From Chloroflexota bacterium (GTDB lineage: Bacteria > Chloroflexota > UBA11872 > VXOZ01), in contig JAPPLM010000019.1 in the NCBI GenBank assembly GCA_028874195.1, positions 1-64,000 of the forward strand: a stretch of 64,000 nucleotides of DNA, in the 5' to 3' direction. The translations under genes were made by a program, and so were the position numbers. Positions 8,122-15,793 of the stretch are shown here, piece after piece. The first letter of the stretch is position 1; every line of letters starts with the position of its first letter. Below the pieces are notes generated by a model. That model was not told the DNA's origin and searched no databases. It was given only the letters and a program-made list of their open reading frames with translations.

Positions 8122-8559
8122 ATGACCGCAGAGCAACGAGAAGAGATGATTGCCCACGTGCGGGCGGAGGCGCCCAACGAAGGCTGCGGCATGTTGGGCG
8201 GCAAGGACGGCACCGTGTTGGCGGTTTTTCCGGCGCGGAATGCCGCGGCCAGTCCCATTCGCTTCACGATACATCCGGAGGATCTGCTGCGAATCGTGCG
8301 CACAGTGGAATACGAGCGGGATTTGCAGATTGTGGGGATATTTCATTCGCACATTGCATCTGCCGCCTACCCCTCGGCTACGGACGTGGCTGAAGCGGAG
8401 TTCGATATGGGCAACGGCGAAACGGTGGAGCGGTATCCGGGGGCGATGCATATCGTCATTTCGCTTGCCAATCCCACAGAGCCGGACGTGCGCGGGTACA
8501 CGATTCGGCAGGGTGAGATAGCTGAAGCGCCGCTGTGTATTGTGCCGGATGCGGTGTGA
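8122..8559 (+). CDS. JAMM (M67-family) metalloprotease, Mec-like
   Basis: A 145-residue zinc peptidase with the JAMM motif: Glu in NEGCGMLGG, then HSH followed at the right spacing by Ser and Asp (HSHIASAAYPSATD). Stand-alone bacterial JAMM proteins next to ThiF-type genes release cysteine or other adducts from ubiquitin-like sulfur carriers, as Mec does with CysO. That role is inferred from the neighbour at 7101-7964. The start at the ATG at 8122 is taken; an in-frame TTG at 8095 would add 9 residues, and neither has a strong ribosome-binding site. Confidence 0.88.
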   Translation: MTAEQREEMIAHVRAEAPNEGCGMLGGKDGTVLAVFPARNAAASPIRFTIHPEDLLRIVRTVEYERDLQIVGIFHSHIASAAYPSATDVAEAEFDMGNGETVERYPGAMHIVISLANPTEPDVRGYTIRQGEIAEAPLCIVPDAV

Positions 8560-8764
8560 AGAAGCCGCGTGACGCAGGCGCGTGTGCCGGAAACCTCCGG
8601 CCCATACATGGCGGCCGTGTCGATTTGGGCGTTGCGAGGAGTCTCGGCTCGCAGTACCGCGCGGCAGGGCTTCGTTTCACGTAGAATGTTAGTAGGGTGC
8701 GTCTGCGGCTGCTGAGGCGGCTCTCGTGCCTATGCGCTTACTATAGCGAGACAGGAGGGCGAAT

Positions 8765-9316
8765 ATGGTCGGCGCTACGCCCGCAATCAAGTTGACATAC
8801 GAAGACTATCGGAATACCCCGGACGATGAGCGCTACGAACTGTTGGCTGGTGAGTTAGTGATGGCTCCGGCGCCGCGCCTATCTCACCAGAGAGTTGCTA
8901 TGCGACTCGGAGCGCTCTTCCATGTGTTCGTGCAGGAAAGAGGTCTGGGAGAGGTCTTTGCCGCGCCGTGCGACGTGGTGCTATCGGACACGGATGTTGT
9001 TCAGCCTGACTTGCTCTTTGTTTCCAAGCAACGAGAGCACGTGCTGCGCAGTGGCGATAACGTCCGGGGCGCGCCCGATGTGGTGATCGAGATACTTTCT
9101 CCCGCTACCGCCGCGCGCGACCAGACGTTCAAACGGGCACTCTACGCCAAACACGGCGTGAAAGAGTACTGGCTGGTGGATCCCAATAGCAGGACTGTGA
9201 CGGTGCTGCTGCTGGAGGAGCGCCGCTTTGCAGTCGCGGGCGTCTACGGCCCCGGGCAGAATTTGACCTCGCCCACGTTGCAAGGCTTTGCCTTCGATCC
9301 GGATAAGATATTCTAG
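8765..9316 (+). CDS. Uma2-family (DUF820) putative endonuclease
   Basis: A 183-residue protein of the PD-(D/E)XK-like Uma2 family. It has LTYEDYRNTPDDERYELLAGELV at the front, the acidic VVQPDLLFV, VVIEILSPATAARD and a following KRALYAKHGVKEYWLVDP. Uma2 proteins are abundant in Cyanobacteria and Chloroflexota, and their biological role is unclear. The start has GGAGGGC 6-7 bases upstream. It stands alone between the sulfur genes and a nuclease gene, with no partner toxin or antitoxin apparent. Confidence 0.9.
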   Translation: MVGATPAIKLTYEDYRNTPDDERYELLAGELVMAPAPRLSHQRVAMRLGALFHVFVQERGLGEVFAAPCDVVLSDTDVVQPDLLFVSKQREHVLRSGDNVRGAPDVVIEILSPATAARDQTFKRALYAKHGVKEYWLVDPNSRTVTVLLLEERRFAVAGVYGPGQNLTSPTLQGFAFDPDKIF

Positions 9317-9439
9317 ACGCCTTGTCCAAGATGGTGTTGTACTTTGTCCGTTGTCGGCAAGCAGTGGAACCGTGGCACGGAGAACAACACGGACTGAAAT
9401 GATACATAGCGCGGGCCGTAGACGCGCTAGGAGCAGCAA

Positions 9440-10195
9440 ATGCGCACATCATGGGTAATAGGCGCGGCAATCGTTATCGTAGCGCTGCACATGTTAGGCG
9501 TATTGGACACGGTAGCCGTGTTCGTTCTAAAGGCCGGGGCTGTCCTCGCCGTAGCCGTGCTTGCCTGGATCATCCTTGCCCGCCCGCGTCGCGCGCATTC
9601 GCGCACGCCTGGTCTTGATCGCCTAGCACATTCCCACCGTATTCTGCGGCGACGAGGGCATCTGGACCGGGAGCACGGCAAACGGGAACCTGGGTATGCA
9701 GTTCCGGTGTCGAGATTGCGGCCGCCACCGCCCGGCATGCATCACGTCATCGAGGTGGTGGACGGCGACACCATCCGGGTCGATTGGGACGGCATTACCG
9801 AGACGCTGCGGCTCATTGGGGTAGACGCGCCGGAGACGAAGCATCCGGACAAGCCGGTAGAGTACTTTGGTCCCGAAGCGAGCGAGAAAGCGAAGAGACT
9901 GCTGCGTGGTCAGATAGTGCGGTTGGAGTTTGACCAGTCCGTGGGTGAACGCGACGACTATGGACGATTGCTCGCCTATGTCTGGCTGCCCGATGGGCGG
10001 CTGCTCAATCTGGAGATGATATGGCAAGGCTGCGCGAAAGAGTTCACGTACAATGGCACATCGTACAAATACCGCGATTGTTTCCAGAAGGCAGAAACTG
10101 AGGCGCAGCGCCACGGACGCGGCCTCTGGGCTGAAGACCAAGACGGTCGCGGCTGGTACCTGACGCCGGGGCACGGGCGCAGTCCCCAGTCGTAA
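9440..10195 (+). CDS. Membrane-anchored or secreted thermonuclease-like (SNase) protein
   Basis: A 251-residue protein. Two N-terminal hydrophobic segments (about residues 5-22 and 27-46) and a basic Arg/His-rich linker precede a staphylococcal-nuclease fold from about residue 95. Catalytic-type residues occur in VVDGDTIRV, LRLIGVDAPET and ERDDYGRLLAYVW; the final RHGRGLWAED is family-typical. It likely cleaves nucleic acids outside the membrane. LarE follows 34 bases downstream on the same strand, but a functional link is not obvious. Confidence 0.88.
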   Translation: MRTSWVIGAAIVIVALHMLGVLDTVAVFVLKAGAVLAVAVLAWIILARPRRAHSRTPGLDRLAHSHRILRRRGHLDREHGKREPGYAVPVSRLRPPPPGMHHVIEVVDGDTIRVDWDGITETLRLIGVDAPETKHPDKPVEYFGPEASEKAKRLLRGQIVRLEFDQSVGERDDYGRLLAYVWLPDGRLLNLEMIWQGCAKEFTYNGTSYKYRDCFQKAETEAQRHGRGLWAEDQDGRGWYLTPGHGRSPQS

Positions 10196-10229
10196 GAATG
10201 CGTACACACCGCTAGAGGAGGAACGCTAC

Positions 10230-11075
10230 ATGGCTACGGCAGCACTAGACGAAAAATATGAGAATCTCACGCAACTCATCGGAGGTATGGGGCGGACGCT
10301 CATTGCCTTTTCCGGTGGCGTCGATAGCACGTTCTTGGCGAAAGTAGCCTATACGGTGCTGGGCCGTGACGCGGTAGCCGTGACGGCGCTGTCGCCAACG
10401 TATCCGGCGACCGAACGGGAAGAAGCCAAGCTCTATGCGGCGGAGATTGGCATCGAGCACCGCCTCATCGAGACGCATGAACTGGAAAGGGAGGAGTACG
10501 CCGTCAACAATCCTGACCGCTGCTTCCACTGCAAGAAGGAATTGTTTACGGAAATGCACGTCATCGCCGCGGAAGAGAGCTTTGATACGATCGTCTATGG
10601 CGGTATCACGGATGATCTGGGCGACCACCGTCCCGGAATGGAAGCGGCTGAGATGCTCAACGCGCGGGCGCCGTTGGTGGAAGCCGAACTTGAAAAACAT
10701 GAGATTCGGCAGTTGTCCAAAGACCTTGGCTTGCCCACGTGGGACAAGCCGGCGGGTGCCTGCCTAGCCTCACGCATACCCTACGGCATGCGCGTGACGC
10801 TTGAGAAACTGCACCAGGTGGATCAGGCGGAGCACTTCCTGCACAAGCTGGGCTTTCGTCTCGTGCGCGTGCGCCATCATGGCGACATCGCGCGCATTGA
10901 AGCGCCACCGGAAGACCTGCCCCGGCTCTTCGAGAACGACGCCCATACGCGGATAGTTGACGCGCTCAAAGAGATCGGCTTCAAGTACGTTGCCCTTGAC
11001 ATGCAGGGCTATCGCACCGGCTCCCTCAACGAAACGCTCGCAGACCACACAATCGTGCCGCTGCAGACGGTGTGA
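10230..11075 (+). CDS. larE: LarE-type ATP-dependent sulfur transferase (PP-loop)
   Basis: LarE activates pyridinium dicarboxylate mononucleotide and donates sulfur for the nickel-pincer cofactor of LarA-type racemases. The PP-loop FSGGVDSTFLAKVAY is at residues about 28-42; DRCFHCKKELF and the cysteine in GACLASRIPYG (the sulfur-donor position in LarE) are present. GGAGGAACG lies 8 bases before the start, and the 281-residue length is typical. No larB, larC or larA is visible in the window. The family also includes general sulfur-insertion enzymes, and proximity to the YeeE/TusA genes fits a sulfur theme. Confidence 0.9.
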   Translation: MATAALDEKYENLTQLIGGMGRTLIAFSGGVDSTFLAKVAYTVLGRDAVAVTALSPTYPATEREEAKLYAAEIGIEHRLIETHELEREEYAVNNPDRCFHCKKELFTEMHVIAAEESFDTIVYGGITDDLGDHRPGMEAAEMLNARAPLVEAELEKHEIRQLSKDLGLPTWDKPAGACLASRIPYGMRVTLEKLHQVDQAEHFLHKLGFRLVRVRHHGDIARIEAPPEDLPRLFENDAHTRIVDALKEIGFKYVALDMQGYRTGSLNETLADHTIVPLQTV

Positions 11076-11091
11076 CGCGCCTCACATTCCC

Positions 11092-11115
11092 GGTAGCGCA
11101 GGTTTGCAACCTGCG
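11092..11115. repeat. GGTAGCGCAGGTTTGCAACCTGCG hairpin repeat
   Basis: CGCAGGTT, TG, CAACCTGCG-type palindrome just after larE. A sequence-related copy in reverse orientation (GCGTAGGTTGCAAACCTACG then CTACCGG) lies at 50091-50117 after alr. This is a second family of dispersed intergenic hairpins. Confidence 0.65.
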
Positions 11116-11253
11116 TCTGCTGCTGGGGGGCAATCCTGTAGGTCCCTTCTCTCATGCTGCCGCGTTGGAAAAAGGCGACCTACGCTACGTATCCCTAAGC
11201 GCATAGATGAAAACGTGTGGGACGAATAGCAGTCTCAAGCTCGATACTGTCAG

Positions 11254-11330
11254 TGGTCGGGGTGCCCGGATTTGAACCGGGGGCCTCTTGAACCCCATTC
11301 AAGCGCGCTACCAGGCTGCGCCACACCCCG
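11254..11330 (-). tRNA. tRNA-Pro, anticodon GGG
   Basis: Reading the minus strand from 11330: acceptor CGGGGTG, D arm with AGCCTGGTA, anticodon stem CTTGA/TCAAG around loop ATGGGGT (anticodon GGG), T arm CCCGG-TTCAAAT-CCGGG, closing CACCCCG, then discriminator A and an encoded CCA. All stems pair perfectly. It reads proline codons CCC and CCU. Confidence 0.95.
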
Positions 11331-11516
11331 TTGTCGTGCCGACTTCCTAACCCTTGCCGCGAGCGACCGTAACTGTGCAAAGGCGGCATGTATGCCAGCG
11401 GTTGCCCACCAGCCCACATACCAGAATTGGCAGACTATTGCTGCTCCCTCATTGTACCAGCGCAAAGAGTCTCGCTCAAAGACGATAGCGAATGGAGTTG
11501 CGTCTATTGCCGCTTG

Positions 11517-12215
11517 CTATGGTGTCCGGAGTATTCTGGCAGCCAGCAGGCTAAATCCGGCCAGCATAAACAGAAACCCGATGAACGGCAGTCCCAGCGG
11601 TACGCCGTGCAACCCAGGGCCATAGAGGAACACAACTGTCGCCCCCACCATGACGGGCAGCGACTCCCGAAGGACCAGCACTCGCGAGCGCAGCGCAATC
11701 AGGGCAAGCGCAAATGTCGTCACCATCAAGAGCGCGCCGCCTTGAAACAAGAGCGGCACTGAGCTAAGCGAAAGTTCGGTGAAACGGTCCACAAATGTCT
11801 GATTGGCAGATGAGAGGCACGCCGCCTCGGATTCTACGCACGCCAGGGCGAGCTCCGGCACGAACATCGCCTCCTGCATGAATATGCCTGTAAGCACTGA
11901 GGTCGCGACGACGCCGAATGCCGTGATGACACTTGCGACAGTTCGCGGGCGCGGCAATAAAGATCTGAGAGTGAGGATTGCTCCTAAGCCCAACAGACTA
12001 CCCCCAGCTAGTCCGGCGTGCACCAGTTGCCATCTCCCCGCATCTGCCGCAAGGCCCCGAATTTGCTCCGCCGGCGTGCCGGCATAGCCGGGATGCAGAC
12101 CCGTATTGCTCAGCAGCAAGAAGCTGAGTGGGAAGAGCACCAGGCAAAGCGCCTGTGGGACTCTCAACCAGAGGTTGGTGTCGAGACGAGAACCGGTATT
12201 TGCCGTTTCAGCCAT
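11517..12215 (-). CDS. Polytopic membrane protein of unknown function
   Basis: A 232-residue protein with about six or seven hydrophobic segments (for example ALCLVLFPLSFLLL near residue 25 and a C-terminal pair near 180-225). An extracytoplasmic loop near residues 125-150 contains two cysteines (CVESEAAC). It lacks charged transport motifs I can name. It stands alone on the minus strand between tRNA-Pro and the divergent YeeE-type gene. A DUF4386-like membrane protein is possible, but I do not recognise it firmly. Confidence 0.7.
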   Translation of the reverse strand: MAETANTGSRLDTNLWLRVPQALCLVLFPLSFLLLSNTGLHPGYAGTPAEQIRGLAADAGRWQLVHAGLAGGSLLGLGAILTLRSLLPRPRTVASVITAFGVVATSVLTGIFMQEAMFVPELALACVESEAACLSSANQTFVDRFTELSLSSVPLLFQGGALLMVTTFALALIALRSRVLVLRESLPVMVGATVVFLYGPGLHGVPLGLPFIGFLFMLAGFSLLAARILRTP

Positions 12216-12587
12216 GCCTTGCTCGACTTCATCGATGGTACTGGATTTGCCGTGGAAATCATGGGAGCCTTTGCGATTAGGACGTAATCACGCTAGCGGG
12301 AACAGTCAGACTGTGTCAAACAAAGCAGATGCAGGAGCAAAGAGACCACTACAATTGCGCAAGCGCACTTCCGCCGACTACGTACAACTGCGGACGTGGC
12401 AACAGGCCTGCCGGGCAAAAAGGCACCACCAAGACCTTAATCTTGATAAACTAGAGCAACGAAGTCATAATATGCTAATAGAGTAGTCTCGCATACATGT
12501 TCACGTACGAACGTGTGCTACGATGTGCGGCAAGAGAGTTGATACAGGCCGTGCGTCAATTCAGCGATAGGGTTGAAAGAGACAATC
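12216..12587. other. Divergent intergenic region before the YeeE-type transporter
   Basis: About 370 bases with a good plus-strand promoter at 12443-12471 (listed separately). No open frame with family similarity and no riboswitch fold were recognised here. Confidence 0.5.
12443..12471 (+). promoter_or_regulatory. Sigma-70-type promoter for the yeeE/tusA genes
   Basis: TTGATA at 12443-12448 and CATAAT at 12466-12471 are separated by exactly 17 bases, close to consensus. They lie about 115 bases upstream of the transporter start. Function is inferred from sequence only. Confidence 0.6.
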
Positions 12588-13844
12588 ATGAGCACCAACG
12601 TTGAGGTTCGTGAAGCAAGCGGGCAGGGGCAGTTCTTGTCAGGGCGCGTGGCTGCACGGATTGCCGTAGTGGCAGTGGTAGTGTTGTTCTTGGCGTACCT
12701 TGCGCTGGTAAACGCTACCCTGGCTGTGATGTGGCTGTTTGGGCTGGCATTTGGCGTCATCCTGCAGCGCAGCCGCCTCTGCTTTGCCTCCGGCTTCCGC
12801 GACATCTTCCTTATGCGTGACGCCGGGACCATGCGGGCCCTGGCGGTGGCAATTGGCGTTGCTACCATCGGCTTCTGGCTGGTGATGCAGATGATGGTGC
12901 CGGAGCCGTCTTTTGGGTCGCTGCCTGCCGCGGCGCACGTGATCCCCATCGGATTGCACCTTGTGGTGGGCGGCGTGGCTTTTGGGTTCGGCATGGTGAT
13001 TGCCGGCGGCTGTGTGTCCGGCACTATGTACCGCATCGGCGAGGGCTACGTGGCGTCGTGGGCGTCGCTGGCGGGCATTCTGGCGGGCCTGTATCTTTCC
13101 ACGCTCACGTGGAATTGGTGGTGGACGAACCACATTAAAGACATGCCCGTGGTCTTTCTGCCCAAGTGGCTCGGATACGGCGGCGCAGTGGCGCTGACGC
13201 TGCTGGCACTGGCTGGCATCGTGCTCCTAAGCTACTGGTGGGAGTACCGGTCGGGCCCCATGCCGAACTTCGCGCTCGGCGGCAAGAATGAGATGCCCCC
13301 AATGAGACTTGGCGCAAAGCTGCGGCAGATGTACGACCTGGTATTCGTGAAAGGCTGGCCGATAGCGGTCGGCGCCATCGCCCTGGCCGTAGTAAACGTC
13401 TTCATTTACATCTACTCCCGCCCCTTGGGCGTGACCGGTGAACTCTCCGCGTGGTCGGACCGCATCGTGAGCGGGCTTTTCCGCATTCAAGCGCCCGCTC
13501 TGTTGGGCGTAGACGGACTGGCGGGCTGCAATCTGACGCTTGGCGCCGGTTCGTGGTGGACGAGCGAAGGTTTGTTCTTGGACGGCGGGCTCATCATTGG
13601 GGCCCTAGTGGCGGCTCTGTTGGCCAATGAATTCAAGGTGCGCCTGTCCCCGGTAAAGCGGCGCTACGTGCAGTCGCTCATCGGCGGCACGTTCATGGGG
13701 TACGGCGCGGGTATTGCCATCGGCTGCACCATCGGCGCGTTCTTCTCGGCCATCCCCTCGCTTGGGCTCAATGGCTGGATCTTTGGTTTCTCGCTCTTGC
13801 CGGGCGCATACCTCGGCGTGCAGGTGATCAAGCGGATACCGTGA
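12588..13844 (+). CDS. YeeE/YedE-family (TsuA-like) sulfur/thiosulfate transporter
   Basis: A 418-residue inner-membrane protein with about nine to eleven transmembrane segments. It has the family's conserved cysteines: RSRLCFASGFRD (first half), GGCVSGTMYRIGEG, GCNLTLGAG, and GIAIGCTIGAFFSAIPSLGLNGW near the C-terminus. TsuA uses such cysteines to pass thiosulfate across the membrane. A TusA-like gene follows at 122 bases, the usual TsuA-TsuB pairing. The ATG at 12588 is chosen over an in-frame TTG five codons earlier. Uptake of thiosulfate or a related sulfur compound is inferred from the family. Confidence 0.92.
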   Translation: MSTNVEVREASGQGQFLSGRVAARIAVVAVVVLFLAYLALVNATLAVMWLFGLAFGVILQRSRLCFASGFRDIFLMRDAGTMRALAVAIGVATIGFWLVMQMMVPEPSFGSLPAAAHVIPIGLHLVVGGVAFGFGMVIAGGCVSGTMYRIGEGYVASWASLAGILAGLYLSTLTWNWWWTNHIKDMPVVFLPKWLGYGGAVALTLLALAGIVLLSYWWEYRSGPMPNFALGGKNEMPPMRLGAKLRQMYDLVFVKGWPIAVGAIALAVVNVFIYIYSRPLGVTGELSAWSDRIVSGLFRIQAPALLGVDGLAGCNLTLGAGSWWTSEGLFLDGGLIIGALVAALLANEFKVRLSPVKRRYVQSLIGGTFMGYGAGIAIGCTIGAFFSAIPSLGLNGWIFGFSLLPGAYLGVQVIKRIP

Positions 13845-13966
13845 GGCGTGGTCGTTTCACAGAGAAATCGCGTTTGCGCAGCCACCGGAATAGAGAAGCA
13901 GCCTCTATCAGTGTGTTACGATGATGTCAATGAGAGACATACAGTAAGCAAGAGGAGCGAAAACCC

Positions 13967-14254
13967 ATGAAAATTGACGTGCGCGGAGAAATCTGCCCGT
14001 ATCCGATGATGAAGACGGCGGAAGCCTTGAAGAAACTGGATGGTGACGAGAGCCTGGAGGTCCTTACCGATCACGCGCCCGCCTTGGGCACGATCCCCTG
14101 GGAAGCGGCGAAGAACGGCTACGAGACGACCATCGAGGGCGCCGCCGACTCGGAGTGGCGGTTGACGCTGCGAAAGTTTGAGAAGGAAGCCAAGCCGCAA
14201 GAGCTTCTTGCTAACTTGCAAGAGCAACTCGCGGCGCTCAACGTGTCGGAATAG
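13967..14254 (+). CDS. TusA-like sulfur carrier protein (TsuB type)
   Basis: A 95-residue protein. MKIDVRGEICPYPMMKTAEALKK carries the CPxP motif with the persulfide-bearing cysteine at residue 10; LEVLTDHAP is the second conserved element. The C-terminus extends about 15 residues beyond typical TusA. AGGAG lies 11 bases upstream. Paired with the YeeE-type transporter it would accept sulfur from imported substrate and hand it to cytoplasmic acceptors. A terminator follows. Confidence 0.93.
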   Translation: MKIDVRGEICPYPMMKTAEALKKLDGDESLEVLTDHAPALGTIPWEAAKNGYETTIEGAADSEWRLTLRKFEKEAKPQELLANLQEQLAALNVSE

Positions 14255-14287
14255 GCACACGAGAAGATTTGCGTCAGGAAGAATAAT

Positions 14288-14328
14288 AAAAGGAGACCGG
14301 GTCCTCTGCACGGGAGCTGGTCTCTTTT
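14288..14328 (+). terminator. Terminator after the tusA-like gene
   Basis: AAAGGAGACC (14289-14298) pairs with GGTCTCTTTT (14319-14328), with one G-U pair, closing a 20-base inner segment. The T-run is part of the descending arm. The structure can act in both directions and closes the sulfur-transport unit. Confidence 0.6.
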
Positions 14329-14402
14329 GCTATTCTGAGGCGAAGCACGTGCTTGGCAACGTGTGTTGCATGCAAATCCTAGGTTGCTTGGGAGGGACAT
14401 AA

Positions 14403-15428
14403 ATGGCGTATGGTGTGGGTATAATTGGCGCAAGCCGCGTCAGCGGCGGTCACGCTCAGGCGATTGCGGCAGTGCCGGAGACACGGCTCGTTGCACTAGC
14501 CGAGCCGGACACACAGCGGCGTGAGCAGTTCACGCACGACCATCCGTGCACCGCTTATGCCAGCCATACCGCGCTACTTGCGGATCCGCAGGTGGACATT
14601 GTTATGGTTGGGCTACCCCACTTTTTGCACACTGAGGTTACACTTGCCGCTTGTCATGCCGGAAAGCACATCTTCCTGGAAAAGCCCATGGCGATGACCG
14701 TGGCGGACTGCGACGCCATCATTGCCGCCGCGGAGCAAGCCGGTGTCAAGCTGCTCGTGGGTCACACGGAGCACTTCCTGCCCGCCGGCCTCGCGGCCAG
14801 GCGGCTCATCCAAGAGGGTCAGTTGGGTACAGTCGTCTTTGCCACGGACACCTGGTACCGCACATTCGATCTCGCCCTTCGCCCGCCCTGGTTTCTCAAC
14901 CGCACCGAGGGTGGCGGCGGCATGTGGTACATGAACGGCGTGCACATGCTCGATCGCCTCACGTGGCTCATCGGCAGCCCCATCACGGCGGTGCGGGCTT
15001 GGGTGAGCAACCCCATGGTCGGCCAGAACACCGACGACACCGGCCTGGCGTGGCTGGACTTCGCCAACGGCACCCACGCCACTGTGCACCACACTGGCTA
15101 TCCCCAAGAAGGGCCGGAACGCAACGAAGTAGAAGTCATCGGCACCCAGGCAAGCGTGCGCGTCGCCACCCGCGACGACCGTCTCTGGCTCAGCCATGGT
15201 ACCCAGTACGTCGAGCAGCCCCTTGCTGCCGACCAAGACTTTACCGGTGCCTTTGCGCTGGAATTGGCCGGCCTGGTAGAGGCAATCGAAACCGATACCA
15301 CTCCACCCGTAGACGGTCACTGGGGACGCTACATTGTCGCCGTGGCCCTGGCGTGCGAGGAATCCACCCGCACCGGCGAAGTAGTGCCCATATCGCCGCT
15401 CATTTTCGCCGACCTCGATTCGTGGTAG
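14403..15428 (+). CDS. Gfo/Idh/MocA-family oxidoreductase
   Basis: NAD(P)-dependent sugar or inositol-type dehydrogenase of 341 residues. The N-terminal Rossmann fold shows GVGIIGASRVSGGHAQAI, and FLEKPMAMT has the EKP catalytic lysine. The C-terminal domain has HTEHFLPAG and GGGGMWYMNGVHMLDRL, supplying the typical catalytic His/Asp region. GGGAGGGAC lies just before the start. The substrate is unknown; neighbouring mandelate-racemase-type and aminotransferase genes fit sugar-acid or sugar-derivative metabolism. Confidence 0.92.
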   Translation: MAYGVGIIGASRVSGGHAQAIAAVPETRLVALAEPDTQRREQFTHDHPCTAYASHTALLADPQVDIVMVGLPHFLHTEVTLAACHAGKHIFLEKPMAMTVADCDAIIAAAEQAGVKLLVGHTEHFLPAGLAARRLIQEGQLGTVVFATDTWYRTFDLALRPPWFLNRTEGGGGMWYMNGVHMLDRLTWLIGSPITAVRAWVSNPMVGQNTDDTGLAWLDFANGTHATVHHTGYPQEGPERNEVEVIGTQASVRVATRDDRLWLSHGTQYVEQPLAADQDFTGAFALELAGLVEAIETDTTPPVDGHWGRYIVAVALACEESTRTGEVVPISPLIFADLDSW

Positions 15429-15793
15429 CATCCCGGCGTCAGGGTGCGAGAAAGCGACATCCTACCGTGGCAACCGCCTCTTGGACGATGCAGGAGAAAG
15501 AGAAACGACGCGGTCCATATATTCCCCCTTAGAGCCCGCCCCCGTGATTTGATCGGGGGCGGGAATCCATCTTCGCCACGCGCATTCCATACGGTGGATT
15601 CCCGTGCAGGGGAATGACGGCAATGTCAGCGCCAATGTGCCTAAGCAAGTAGTAAGTAGAGTAGGGTTGCAATTAGGGGATTTGGACTTGACTTGGTTTT
15701 TGCCTTATTGCTACTATGCGGCATGCGACACCCTATATAGATTTCTAGCGAGCTTGGAGGCATACACCGTATGTCGCGAGGAGGCTCTTCTTA
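15429..15793. other. Intergenic region with two hairpins
   Basis: 365 bases without a supported gene. It holds a perfect 10-bp stem with 9-base loop (CCCGCCCCCG/CGGGGGCGGG at 15535-15563), suited to end the Gfo/Idh transcript, and a copy of the TTCCC/GGGAATGACGG repeat at 15596-15620. A short plus-strand frame at 15604-15876 overlaps the next gene and lacks similarity. Confidence 0.6.
15535..15563. terminator. Strong GC hairpin downstream of the Gfo/Idh gene
   Basis: CCCGCCCCCG and CGGGGGCGGG form a perfect 10-bp stem with a 9-base loop. No T-run follows, so termination is possible but not certain; it abuts a repeat of the GGGAATGACGG family. Confidence 0.45.

Noticed and set aside
13931-14311. 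Minus-strand frames opposite the tusA-like gene
   Set aside because: They are shadows of a well-supported TusA-family gene on the plus strand.
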